This document shows, one piece after another, positions 1 through 7,157 of a stretch of DNA of 48,678 nucleotides. The DNA is from DATBRC01 sp036560485 (lineage in GTDB: Bacteria; Pseudomonadota; Gammaproteobacteria; Burkholderiales; Burkholderiaceae_D). Below the pieces are notes generated by a model. It worked only from the letters and a program-made list of their open reading frames with translations. It ran no database searches and had not been told where the DNA came from. The stretch's first letter is position 1. Every line of letters begins with the position of its first letter. A program made the position numbers and the translations under genes. The DNA lies in contig DATBRC010000063.1 of assembly GCA_036560485.1 (NCBI GenBank), forward strand, positions 1 to 48,678, read 5' to 3'.

Positions 1-249
1 ACCAGCATGGATCGTGACGGCACCAAGAGCGGTTTCGATTTGGCATTGACGCGTGCGGTATCCGATGCAGTGACGGTGCCTGTGATTGCGTCAGGCGGTG
101 TGGGCGGCTTGCAAGACTTGGCAGACGGCATCAAAGTCGGCAAGGCGGATGCTGTGTTGGCAGCCAGCATTTTTCACTATGGTCAACATACGGTGCAAGA
201 AGCCAAGAACTTTATGGCGGGGCAAGGCATTCCGATGAGGCTGGCATGA
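1..249 (+). CDS. hisF: HisF, imidazole glycerol phosphate synthase cyclase subunit (3' part only)
   Basis: The window opens inside this gene, in frame from base 1, and shows the last 82 codons of a protein normally about 255 residues long. HisF takes ammonia delivered by HisH and closes the imidazole ring, giving imidazole glycerol phosphate and AICAR in histidine synthesis. The visible part is the C-terminal half of the (beta-alpha)8 barrel: the DRDGTKSGFD segment carries the second catalytic aspartate region, and VIASGGVGG is the phosphate-binding turn. The stop codon overlaps the hisI start by four bases (ATGA), so the two are translationally coupled in the histidine operon. The upstream his genes lie outside the window. 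Confidence 0.95.
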   Translation, partial: TSMDRDGTKSGFDLALTRAVSDAVTVPVIASGGVGGLQDLADGIKVGKADAVLAASIFHYGQHTVQEAKNFMAGQGIPMRLA

Positions 250-653
250 CTGTCAATGCAAAATGGCTTAACAAGGTAAAGTGGGATGAACACGGCTTGG
301 TGCCGGTCATTGCACAGGAAGTCGGCTCCAACGACGTGCTGATGTTTGCCTGGATGAATCGTGATGCGCTCGCCAAAACAGTTGAGTTGGGCGAGGCAGT
401 TTATTGGAGCCGCTCACGCAAAAAATTATGGCATAAGGGTGAAGAATCCGGCCATATTCAAAAAGTGCGTGAGATCCGCCTCGATTGCGATGAAGATGTG
501 GTGCTGCTGAAGGTTGAACAAGTGGATGGCATTGCCTGTCATACCGGAAGGCATTCCTGTTTCTATCAAAAATTCAATGGCAATGCGCAGGATGGCGAGT
601 GGAAAGAGGTTGAGTCTGTGTTAAAAGACCCTGCGAGCATTTACAAGAAGTAG
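246..653 (+). CDS. hisI: HisI, phosphoribosyl-AMP cyclohydrolase
   Basis: Opens the adenine ring of phosphoribosyl-AMP, the third step of histidine synthesis; a zinc- and magnesium-dependent cytosolic enzyme. At 135 residues it is the stand-alone form, not fused to HisE as in enteric bacteria. The family signature is visible: the SRSRKKLWHKGEESGH stretch (about residues 55-70), then DCDED (metal-binding acidic cluster) and GIACHTGRHSC, whose cysteines with the DCD cysteine are the expected zinc ligands. It overlaps hisF by four bases and precedes hisE by 74 bases, in the order usual for Burkholderiales. Nothing unusual is seen. Confidence 0.96.
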   Translation: MTVNAKWLNKVKWDEHGLVPVIAQEVGSNDVLMFAWMNRDALAKTVELGEAVYWSRSRKKLWHKGEESGHIQKVREIRLDCDEDVVLLKVEQVDGIACHTGRHSCFYQKFNGNAQDGEWKEVESVLKDPASIYKK

Positions 654-727
654 AGCATGCGTCATCAGCCGGTGACGAAAATGATGTGGCGGATGAAGCC
701 ATTTAACCAAAAAAATAAAGCAATCGC

Positions 728-1096
728 ATGAGTGATACATTAAAGCGCTTGGCCGATGTAATCGAATCGCGCAAACCTGCGAATGGTGGCGACGCGGAGC
801 AATCCTATGTCGCGCGCCTGTTCGTAAAAGGCGATGACGCGATTCTGAAAAAAATTGGTGAAGAGGCAACCGAAACCGTGATGGCTGCAAAAGATGCACG
901 TGCCACCGGCGATACATCCAAAGTGCTCTACGAATGTGCGGATTTATGGTTTCATTCGATGATCATGCTGGCGCAATTTGATTTGACGCCGCAAGATGTA
1001 TTGAACGAGCTGGCGCGCCGCGAAGGTATTTCCGGTATCGAGGAAAAAGCGAATCGTAAATTAAGCGAACGTGAGCACGACGAACGTAAAAAATAA
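728..1096 (+). CDS. hisE: HisE, phosphoribosyl-ATP pyrophosphatase
   Basis: Removes pyrophosphate from phosphoribosyl-ATP, the second histidine-pathway step, giving the substrate for HisI. It is 122 residues, normal for stand-alone HisE, an all-alpha MazG-like NTP pyrophosphohydrolase. The metal-binding helix KKIGEEATETVMAAKD (about residues 40-55) and the later ECADLWFH helix hold the acidic residues expected for Mg2+ binding. It sits between hisI and the HIT-family gene on the same strand with short gaps, so probably belongs to the same transcript. The start at 728 follows a purine-rich stretch, and the N-terminus MSDTLKRLADVIESRK matches the family. Confidence 0.96.
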   Translation: MSDTLKRLADVIESRKPANGGDAEQSYVARLFVKGDDAILKKIGEEATETVMAAKDARATGDTSKVLYECADLWFHSMIMLAQFDLTPQDVLNELARREGISGIEEKANRKLSEREHDERKK

Positions 1097-1113
1097 ACCG
1101 AGTTGGAGAAATA

Positions 1114-1488
1114 GTGGACAACTGTATTTTTTGCAAGATTGCAGCAAAAAAAATCCCATCCAAAATGATTTATGAGGATGATGATCTTATTGCATTTCAT
1201 GACATCAATCCTGCTGCACCGATGCATTTCTTGATTGTTCCGAAAGAACATATTCCAACGTTGGCAGATTGTGAACAAAAGCATGCTGCATTGCTGGGCA
1301 AAATGATGTTGCTGGCGCCAAAGTTGGCAACAGAAGTCGGTCATGGTTATTCGGTAGATGCAAATGGCAATGGCGTTGGCGGTTTCAGGACGCAATTTCA
1401 CATCGGCCCGGATGGCGGCCAAGAGGTGTACCATATTCACTTGCATGTGATTGGCGGGCCACGTCCGTGGCGCGGACAGCACGTATAG
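1114..1488 (+). CDS. hinT: HIT-family purine nucleoside phosphoramidase (HinT-like)
   Basis: A 124-residue histidine-triad hydrolase that cleaves phosphoramidate bonds of adenylated or guanylated substrates. The C-terminal triad HIHLHV (about residues 109-114) followed by IGG is the active site; the N-terminal CIFCKI pair of cysteines and the DINPAAPMHFLIVPK strand are typical of the HinT branch. The start codon is GTG at 1114, seven bases after a GGAG Shine-Dalgarno sequence and 17 bases after the hisE stop; no ATG fits. A HIT gene between hisE and tatA is common in Burkholderiales, though no link with histidine synthesis or Tat export is established. Confidence 0.93.
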   Translation: MDNCIFCKIAAKKIPSKMIYEDDDLIAFHDINPAAPMHFLIVPKEHIPTLADCEQKHAALLGKMMLLAPKLATEVGHGYSVDANGNGVGGFRTQFHIGPDGGQEVYHIHLHVIGGPRPWRGQHV

Positions 1489-1580
1489 CGCGTGCGACAT
1501 CCAATTCATTGCATCCGTTTTGCCTTTTTTAACGTATAAATTTTTGTTGGGACTGACAAGTCCGGTAAGGAGAATCAAAC

Positions 1581-1808
1581 ATGGGTTCATTTAGTATGTT
1601 TCACTGGTTGATCGTGTTGCTCATCGTGGTGCTGGTATTCGGCACCAAGAAGTTGGGCAATATCGGATCGGATTTGGGCAAAGCGGTGAAAGGCTTTAAA
1701 GACGGCGTCAAGGGTGAAGAAGACAAGCCTGCTTCGACTGGCGCACCATCGCAAGTCACCGATAAAGGTACGATCGACGTCGAAGTGAAAGAGAAAACGA
1801 AACATTGA
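1581..1808 (+). CDS. tatA: TatA, twin-arginine translocase pore-forming subunit
   Basis: A 75-residue membrane protein that oligomerises to form the variable pore through which folded proteins cross the inner membrane. The N-terminal helix (about residues 6-21, FHWLIVLLIVVLVFG) is followed by the hinge TKKLGNIGSDLGKAVKGFK, the conserved amphipathic helix with its FGxKKL-type motif, then a charged disordered tail. A good ribosome binding site (AAGGAG) precedes the ATG. A short hairpin (arms GGACT/AGTCC, 1550-1563) lies just upstream of it. First of the tatABC operon; the Rieske protein encoded at 6547 is an expected client. Confidence 0.96.
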   Translation: MGSFSMFHWLIVLLIVVLVFGTKKLGNIGSDLGKAVKGFKDGVKGEEDKPASTGAPSQVTDKGTIDVEVKEKTKH

Positions 1809-1869
1809 TGTTTTGCGTCTGCATGGAATTTGTTCCATCGACGCTGCACATTAAGTTTTCGACGCCGGC

Positions 1870-2379
1870 ATGATCGATATCGGTTTTTCCAAAATTGCGC
1901 TGATTGGCGTGGTTGCTCTCGTGGTGATTGGTCCAGAGAAGTTGCCGCGCGTTGCCCGCATGGCGGGGACATTATTCGGCCGTGCGCAGCGCTACATCAG
2001 CCAAGTTAAATCCGAAGTCAGCCGCGAAATGGAACTCGACGAGTTGCGCAAAATGCAGAAAGAAATGCATGATGCAGCCAACGAAGTCCAGCAAAGCATC
2101 GCGAAAAATCTCTCCGAAACAGAACAGGAATTGAATTCGGCATGGAACAGCGACGATTCAGGATTGACGAATCCATTGCTTGCAACGCCGACACCGGACC
2201 AGCTTGCAGTGAAGGCCAAGGATTTTCGCAAGAAAAAACTGGCACGCACATCGGCAGTTCCATCCTGGTACAAGCGGCAAAGCGGTCGCAAGACGCGTGT
2301 TATTTCCGGAGCTGCAAGAGTCGCAAAATATCGTCCGGCTGCCATCGCACGTAAATCATCGGCATCTTTCCACTCATAG
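1870..2379 (+). CDS. tatB: TatB, twin-arginine translocase receptor subunit
   Basis: With TatC, forms the receptor that recognises twin-arginine signal peptides. The 169-residue product begins MIDIGFSKIALIGVVAL, a single membrane helix, followed by VIGPEKLPRVAR, the conserved hinge and glutamate expected of TatB rather than TatA, and a long amphipathic helix up to about residue 95 rich in charged residues. The C-terminal third (from about residue 115) is low in conservation and ends in a basic, serine-rich tail. It lies 61 bases after tatA and 30 before tatC in one operon. Confidence 0.95.
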   Translation: MIDIGFSKIALIGVVALVVIGPEKLPRVARMAGTLFGRAQRYISQVKSEVSREMELDELRKMQKEMHDAANEVQQSIAKNLSETEQELNSAWNSDDSGLTNPLLATPTPDQLAVKAKDFRKKKLARTSAVPSWYKRQSGRKTRVISGAARVAKYRPAAIARKSSASFHS

Positions 2380-2409
2380 CACTTTGTAATTTATCACCGA
2401 AGTAATTCA

Positions 2410-3180
2410 ATGGCCGAAGAGAATACAGAGACCAGTACAACCGACACATTCATCTCGCATTTGGTTGAGCTGCGTAATCGCATCATGAAAGCTGCGCTTG
2501 GCGTGCTTGTGGTCTTCCTTGTTTTCTTTTTCGCATGGCCCGGTGCTGCTGCGATGTATGACTTCCTGGCACAGCCGATGATCGCATCGCTGCCGGCTGG
2601 TTCCAAGATGATTGCGACCGGTGTAATCACGCCGTTTCTGGTGCCAATGAAGGTTACGTTCCTCGCTTCCTTCGTGATCTCGCTGCCTTGGGTGCTGTAT
2701 CAGATTTGGGCTTTCGTGGCGCCTGGCTTGTATACGCATGAGAAAAGATTGATCGCACCATTGGTCATCTCATCTTCGCTGCTGTTTATGGTTGGCGTCG
2801 CATTTTGTTACTTCCTTGTATTTGGAAGAGTGTTTGCCTTCATCAATGAGTTCTCGCCGAAATCAATTCAGGTTTCACCTGATATTGAAAGTTATTTCGA
2901 TTTCGTCATGACGATGTGTCTGGCCTTCGGTGCTACTTTCGAACTGCCTGTAGTTGTTGTGGTGCTGGTGCGCATGGGGCTGGTCTCCGTCGAAAAGCTG
3001 AAGGAAATCCGCGGCTACGTCATGGTGGGTGTGACGATCGTGGCAGCGATTGTGACGCCGCCGGATGCGATGAGTATGTTGTTGCTGGCTGCGCCGATGT
3101 ACTTGCTGTATGAAGCGGGGGTGTTAGTAGCACCGCTTTTTGTGAAGGTCACGCAAGCACCGCAGGATGCAGAGACATAA
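2410..3180 (+). CDS. tatC: TatC, twin-arginine translocase core subunit
   Basis: The polytopic core of the Tat translocase, which contacts the RR motif of substrates. The protein is 256 residues with six predicted membrane helices, the usual architecture. Hallmarks: SHLVELRNRI near the N-terminus (the signal-peptide binding face with its conserved Glu and Arg), the FLVPMKVTF loop, PWVLYQIWAFVAPGLY in the second helix region, and the periplasmic-side FELPVVVVVLVRMG. It closes the tatABC operon and converges with the DUF2461 gene across only 21 bases; a weak A/T-rich hairpin near 3187-3211 is the only terminator candidate. Confidence 0.97.
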   Translation: MAEENTETSTTDTFISHLVELRNRIMKAALGVLVVFLVFFFAWPGAAAMYDFLAQPMIASLPAGSKMIATGVITPFLVPMKVTFLASFVISLPWVLYQIWAFVAPGLYTHEKRLIAPLVISSSLLFMVGVAFCYFLVFGRVFAFINEFSPKSIQVSPDIESYFDFVMTMCLAFGATFELPVVVVVLVRMGLVSVEKLKEIRGYVMVGVTIVAAIVTPPDAMSMLLLAAPMYLLYEAGVLVAPLFVKVTQAPQDAET

Positions 3181-3201
3181 GTTGCAATAAACGAAAACGT
3201 T

Positions 3202-3873
3202 TTATTTGACTTGGCGCAGCCAAGTAATCAGCGGAAAAACGTTTTTAAATTCCGTCGCTAATACCTTCCCCAAATCCGCAGGAATTTTCTTTTTCAAGCT
3301 GGTTTCTTTCCACGCGATAAAGCTCTTGAGTTTGATATATTCGATGTGAGGCGCATCGGCATCAAAGCCTTTTGGTGGGCGTGTTAATTTCCCTTCCTCC
3401 TGCAAGCCGCCGAACGCTTCATTTAATTTTTTATTCTTCAGTAATTTACTGAATCCGGCAGCATCTGCAATCACATGCTGACGAATGCTGCGCAGGCGAT
3501 CTGGCGGCGGCATGTATTCGCCGCCCGCAATTAACAGAACACCGTTCGCATCGATATGAAAATAATAGGCGGGGCCGCCGCCCTGGCTGGGTTTCTTCAA
3601 GCCGCTGGCCGTAATCGCTGCAGAGAATGTGGTTTTATAAGGACTCTTGTCATGCGAGAACCGCATGTCGCGATTGATGCGAAACAGCGCTTTTTTTGGA
3701 TTGCAACCGGCAACTGCCGGATCGAACTTGCTGATGTCGGCAATCAGCTGCGTCACCAGTTCCAAAAATTCCGCACGCAAAATATCGTAGCGCGGTTTGT
3801 TCATTACAAACCATGCGCGATTATTGTTTTCCGATAGCTCGGCTAAAAATTGCGTGAGGTCGAGAATATGCAT
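3202..3873 (-). CDS. DUF2461 domain protein (TIGR02453-like)
   Basis: A 223-residue cytosolic protein recognised as the DUF2461/TIGR02453 family, for which no biochemical function is established to my knowledge. Visible family features are LAELSENNNRAWFVMNKPRYD near the N-terminus, FRINRDMRFSHDKSPYKT (about residues 64-81) and GGPAYYFHIDANG followed by GGEYMPPPDRLRSIR. No signal peptide or membrane segment is seen. It lies just downstream of the HtrA protease gene on the same strand (9-base gap), so the two are probably co-transcribed, but that gives no firm clue to its role. Confidence 0.85.
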   Translation of the reverse strand: MHILDLTQFLAELSENNNRAWFVMNKPRYDILRAEFLELVTQLIADISKFDPAVAGCNPKKALFRINRDMRFSHDKSPYKTTFSAAITASGLKKPSQGGGPAYYFHIDANGVLLIAGGEYMPPPDRLRSIRQHVIADAAGFSKLLKNKKLNEAFGGLQEEGKLTRPPKGFDADAPHIEYIKLKSFIAWKETSLKKKIPADLGKVLATEFKNVFPLITWLRQVK

Positions 3874-3882
3874 GATTGATCT

Positions 3883-5052
3883 TTATTCAGCGTCGCTGTC
3901 GTCGCGCTTCACTTTTGGCCGCTTGCCGACCGTGACATTCAAGACGGACTCGCTGTTCTTGCGCAGCACCGTCATTTTTGCTTTATTGCCTGGTACAAGC
4001 TGCGCAATCAAATTGAGCATCTCCGTGGTGTCATTGACGGGCTTGCCGTCCACGGCTACCAGAATGTCGCCTGGCTTCATGCCTGCCTTATCGGCTGGTC
4101 CACCTTTAAGTACGCCGGCGATGATTGCACCAGTCTTCTTGGTAAGTCCAAAACTCTCAGCCAATTCCGGTGTGATGTCTTGCGGTTCGACGCCGATCCA
4201 TCCACGCACCACTTGGCCATTTGCAATGATCGAATCCATTACCGTTTTAACCGTGCTGACGGGTATCGCAAAACCAATGCCGAGCGAGCCGCCACTGCGC
4301 GAATAAATTGCGGTGTTGATGCCAAGCAGATTGCCATTGGTGTCAATCAACGCCCCTCCGGAATTGCCGGGATTGATCGCTGCATCAGTCTGAATAAAAT
4401 TTTCAAAGGTATTGATGCCGAGATGGTTGCGGCCCAACGCGGAAATAATGCCCATCGTGACCGTTTGCCCAACGCCGAACGGATTGCCGATCGCCAGCAC
4501 GACATCGCCTACTTTGGATTGATCAACGTGTCCAAGTGTGATGGACGGCAAATTTTGCAAATCGATTTTGACGACTGCCAAGTCGGTTTCCGGATCGGCG
4601 CCCACCACTTTTGCGACGGCTTTACGCCCATCTGCAAATGCAACTTCAATTCCATCGGCTGCTTCAACGACATGGTTATTAGTGAGGATGTAGCCTTGCG
4701 GACTGATCACGACGCCTGAACCAAGACTGAATTGTTTTTCATCTTGATCGCCGAAGCGATCACCAAAGAATTTCTTGAAAAACGGATCTTCCAGCAATGG
4801 ATTTTTCGGTTGCCGAGCTTCTTTGCTTGTGAAGATGTTGACCACTGCAGGCATCGCCCGTTTGGCAGCATCGCGGTAAGAGCCCTGTGCAGGCGGTGCG
4901 CTGAACGGTGTTTCCTGAATAGTGACGAAACGTGTACTTTGCGCGCCGTTTATGGCTCGAGTTGCCCAATCGGGTTTCAAGGTCGTTACAATAAACCAGA
5001 TCGCCAAACCGACAGTCGCGGTTTGCGCAAATAGAAGCCAAAGTCGTCGCAT
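3883..5052 (-). CDS. Periplasmic HtrA-family serine protease, single PDZ (DegS/AlgW-like)
   Basis: A 389-residue trypsin-like protease of family S1C. An N-terminal hydrophobic segment (residues 4-22) with an early Arg pair looks like an uncleaved anchor, so the protease domain should face the periplasm. The catalytic triad is intact: H127 in TNNHVVEA, D157 in ETDLAVVKI and S231 in GNSGGAL. Only one PDZ domain follows (about 285-375), which favours a DegS/AlgW-type sensor protease over two-PDZ DegP/DegQ; the 389-residue length agrees. DegS-type enzymes trigger the sigma-E response by cutting an anti-sigma factor, but no rseA-like gene is present here. The start is 19 bases from the divergent Nif3-like gene. 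Confidence 0.9.
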   Translation of the reverse strand: MRRLWLLFAQTATVGLAIWFIVTTLKPDWATRAINGAQSTRFVTIQETPFSAPPAQGSYRDAAKRAMPAVVNIFTSKEARQPKNPLLEDPFFKKFFGDRFGDQDEKQFSLGSGVVISPQGYILTNNHVVEAADGIEVAFADGRKAVAKVVGADPETDLAVVKIDLQNLPSITLGHVDQSKVGDVVLAIGNPFGVGQTVTMGIISALGRNHLGINTFENFIQTDAAINPGNSGGALIDTNGNLLGINTAIYSRSGGSLGIGFAIPVSTVKTVMDSIIANGQVVRGWIGVEPQDITPELAESFGLTKKTGAIIAGVLKGGPADKAGMKPGDILVAVDGKPVNDTTEMLNLIAQLVPGNKAKMTVLRKNSESVLNVTVGKRPKVKRDDSDAE

Positions 5053-5071
5053 AGAGATAAAGGTGTTAGAA

Positions 5072-5836
5072 ATGAATAAGACTATAAATCGAAATGAATT
5101 GGCCGAATATATTGCACAGTTGCTAAATATCGCACGTTATCGCGATTATTGCCCAAATGGGCTCCAGGTGGAAGGGCGCGAGCAAATTCACAGCGTGGTC
5201 ACCGGAGTAACGGCCAGCCGGGCTTTGATCGAGGCAGCGATCGCCATGAAGGCAGATGCAATACTGGTGCATCACGGCTATTTCTGGCGCGGCGAAGATC
5301 CGCGCATCGTCGGTCCCAAGCATCAACGCTTGAAGCTGTTGATGTCGCTCGACATCAATTTGCTGGCTTATCACTTGCCTTTGGATATGCATCCTGAATT
5401 GGGAAATAATGCCCAATTCGCGAAAATGCTGGGATTGAGCCCGCAAGCCCGTTTTGGTGAAGATGAGCTGGGTTGGTTGGGTGTGCAGACAGATGCCGGT
5501 GTGAAAACGGTAGGTGATTTGGCGCGAATAGTGGAACGCGCTTTGAACAGAGTCCCCCTCGTGATTGGCGATCCTGCGCAGCTCTTGGGGCGTATCGGTT
5601 GGTGTACGGGCGCAGCGCAAAACTTGATGGGTGATGCTATTGCAGCCGGAGCGACTGCTTACTTAAGCGGGGAAATTTCCGAGTCAACCGTGCATTTGGC
5701 GCGCGAGGCTGGCGTAGCTTATTTGGCCTGCGGCCACCACGCGACCGAGCGCTATGGTGTGCAGGCATTGGGACGGCATTTGGCAGAGCGATTCGGTATC
5801 AAACATCATTTTATTGATGTCGACAATCCGGTTTAA
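5072..5836 (+). CDS. Nif3-like dinuclear metal centre hexameric protein
   Basis: Encodes 254 residues of the Nif3/YbgI family (often annotated GTP cyclohydrolase I type 2 homologue, a label I would treat cautiously). These proteins form toroidal hexamers with a two-metal site; the true substrate is not settled. Visible motifs: DYCPNGLQVEG, the metal-binding ADAILVHHGYFWRGED (about residues 61-76, HHG ligands), LLAYHLPLDMHPELGNN, and the C-terminal YLACGHHATERYGVQ supplying further ligands. I place the start at ATG 5072 because the product then begins MNKTINRNELAEY and matches the family; an earlier in-frame start would reach into the divergent protease gene. It converges with mscL across 22 bases. 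Confidence 0.9.
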   Translation: MNKTINRNELAEYIAQLLNIARYRDYCPNGLQVEGREQIHSVVTGVTASRALIEAAIAMKADAILVHHGYFWRGEDPRIVGPKHQRLKLLMSLDINLLAYHLPLDMHPELGNNAQFAKMLGLSPQARFGEDELGWLGVQTDAGVKTVGDLARIVERALNRVPLVIGDPAQLLGRIGWCTGAAQNLMGDAIAAGATAYLSGEISESTVHLAREAGVAYLACGHHATERYGVQALGRHLAERFGIKHHFIDVDNPV

Positions 5837-5858
5837 TCGGATGTCTATACTGCGCGCT

Positions 5859-6278
5859 TTATTTCTTCAGCGAGTCGCGAATTTCCCGTAGAAGCAATAT
5901 TTCTTCAGAAGTCGGTGTTTGTTCGACTTTAGGCGCTGGTTCGGCTCTCTTGGCTTTCTGAAGAATCCGCACCATCTGAAAAATGATAAAAGCCAGAATG
6001 ATGAAATTGATCAAAATGGTCAGGAAGCTGCCGTAAGCAAACACTGCCCCGGCTTTTTTTGCTTCGGCAAGCGTCAATTGTGTGCTTTGATGATTAAGCG
6101 GAATGTAGTAATTGTTGAAGTCGAGGCCGCCGATCAGCTTGCTGACGACCGGCATGATCAAATCCTGCACAACGGAATCGACAATTTTCCCAAATGCGCC
6201 GCCAATAATCACGGCAACGGCCAAATCAACCACGTTGCCTTTGATAGCAAATGCCTTGAACTCTTGCAGCATGCTCAT
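5859..6278 (-). CDS. mscL: MscL, large-conductance mechanosensitive channel
   Basis: Opens under membrane tension to release solutes during hypo-osmotic shock. The product is 139 residues, the usual size. It starts MSMLQEFKAFAIKGNVVDLA, the highly conserved N-terminal amphipathic helix, followed by TM1 with the gate region GGAFGKIVDSVV, a periplasmic loop, TM2 (about residues 73-95, FLTILINFIILAFIIFQMV) and a cytoplasmic helical bundle ending in LLLREIRDSLKK. The start at 6278 is preferred over an upstream in-frame codon because an AAGGAAGGGA Shine-Dalgarno sequence lies just before it and the protein then matches the family. Confidence 0.96.
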   Translation of the reverse strand: MSMLQEFKAFAIKGNVVDLAVAVIIGGAFGKIVDSVVQDLIMPVVSKLIGGLDFNNYYIPLNHQSTQLTLAEAKKAGAVFAYGSFLTILINFIILAFIIFQMVRILQKAKRAEPAPKVEQTPTSEEILLLREIRDSLKK

Positions 6279-6462
6279 AGTCGTCCCTTCCTTTGTCTGA
6301 ATGAATAAATTTGTCCTAACCTTGATGTTGATTGTAATTCGCAACAAGAAACTTATCTGAATTTTAAGCCTGCGTCATTGCGCATTTGCGTGAGATTAAT
6401 GAATTTCGACCAAATTGATTGCAATAATTGCCCCATAAAATAGCTTCCAAGCATTGAATTGC

Positions 6463-6491
6463 TTTAAAAGCGCTGCTGGCTCCGCTATAAT
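6463..6491 (+). promoter_or_regulatory. Putative sigma-70 promoter of petABC
   Basis: TTTAAA at 6463-6468 and a perfect TATAAT at 6486-6491 are separated by 17 bases, 55 bases before the petA start. Transcription would begin near 6498. The -35 box matches consensus at four of six positions. Called by eye; the 268-base gap between mscL and petA holds no other clear element. Confidence 0.55.
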
Positions 6492-6546
6492 CTAAGGTTG
6501 CTAGAAGTTTCGTACAAGTTTCGCATTTTGACTGATTGGGGTTGGT

Positions 6547-7155
6547 ATGAGTAACGAAAAGCAGGTCGATTCGGGTCGACGGGGCTTACTCGTCGCTACA
6601 TGTGCGGCGGGTGGTGTGGCTGGATTGGCCACTGCAGGTGCCTTTGTGTCGACGTTTCAGCCGTCTGAGCGGGCGAAAGCCGCCGGCGCACCGGTAGAAG
6701 CCGATATCTCGGATTTAAAGCCGGGGGAGATGAAAACGGTCGAGTGGCGCGGTAAGCCGGTTTGGATCGTCAAGCGCACGCCGGAAATGATTGCGGCGCT
6801 GCCAAAGAATGATAAAGAGCTTGCCGATCCTAATTCACAGCGCAATCAGGACGATTTGACACCGGAATATGCACGTAACGAGAATCGTTCGATCAAACCG
6901 GAAATTCTGGTTGCCGTCGGTATTTGTTCGCACTTGGGTTGCTCACCAGGCGCCAAATTTCAAACAGGTGCACAGCCTTCGTTGCCGGAAGACTGGAACG
7001 GTGGTTTCCTGTGTCCATGCCACGGTTCGACATTTGACCTTGCCGGTCGCGTTTTCAAGAACAAACCGGCGCCGGATAACCTTCAAGTGCCACGCCACAT
7101 GTATGTCAGCGATACCAAAATCATCATTGGTAAAGACGAGAAAGGCGAGGCCTAA
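6547..7155 (+). CDS. petA: PetA, Rieske iron-sulfur subunit of cytochrome bc1
   Basis: The [2Fe-2S] subunit that takes the first electron from ubiquinol at the Qo site and passes it to cytochrome c1. The protein is 202 residues. The N-terminus carries a twin-arginine pair (GRRGLLVAT, residues 10-18) before the single membrane helix, so it should be exported by Tat, encoded about 4 kb upstream. Cluster ligands are in place: C127/H129 with C132 in CSHLGC, and C156, C158, H159 in CPCHGS, where C132 and C158 should form the stabilising disulfide. It is first in petABC, with two bases between its stop and the petB start. Confidence 0.97.
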   Translation: MSNEKQVDSGRRGLLVATCAAGGVAGLATAGAFVSTFQPSERAKAAGAPVEADISDLKPGEMKTVEWRGKPVWIVKRTPEMIAALPKNDKELADPNSQRNQDDLTPEYARNENRSIKPEILVAVGICSHLGCSPGAKFQTGAQPSLPEDWNGGFLCPCHGSTFDLAGRVFKNKPAPDNLQVPRHMYVSDTKIIIGKDEKGEA

Positions 7156-7157
7156 TC

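Noticed and set aside
952..1590. A 212-codon frame antisense to hisE and the HIT gene
   Set aside because: It spans two real genes and their gap, has no ribosome binding site and no recognisable domain.
4922..5071. Longer N-terminus for the Nif3-like protein
   Set aside because: The extra 50 residues run antisense to the protease gene and do not resemble the family, whose start fits 5072.
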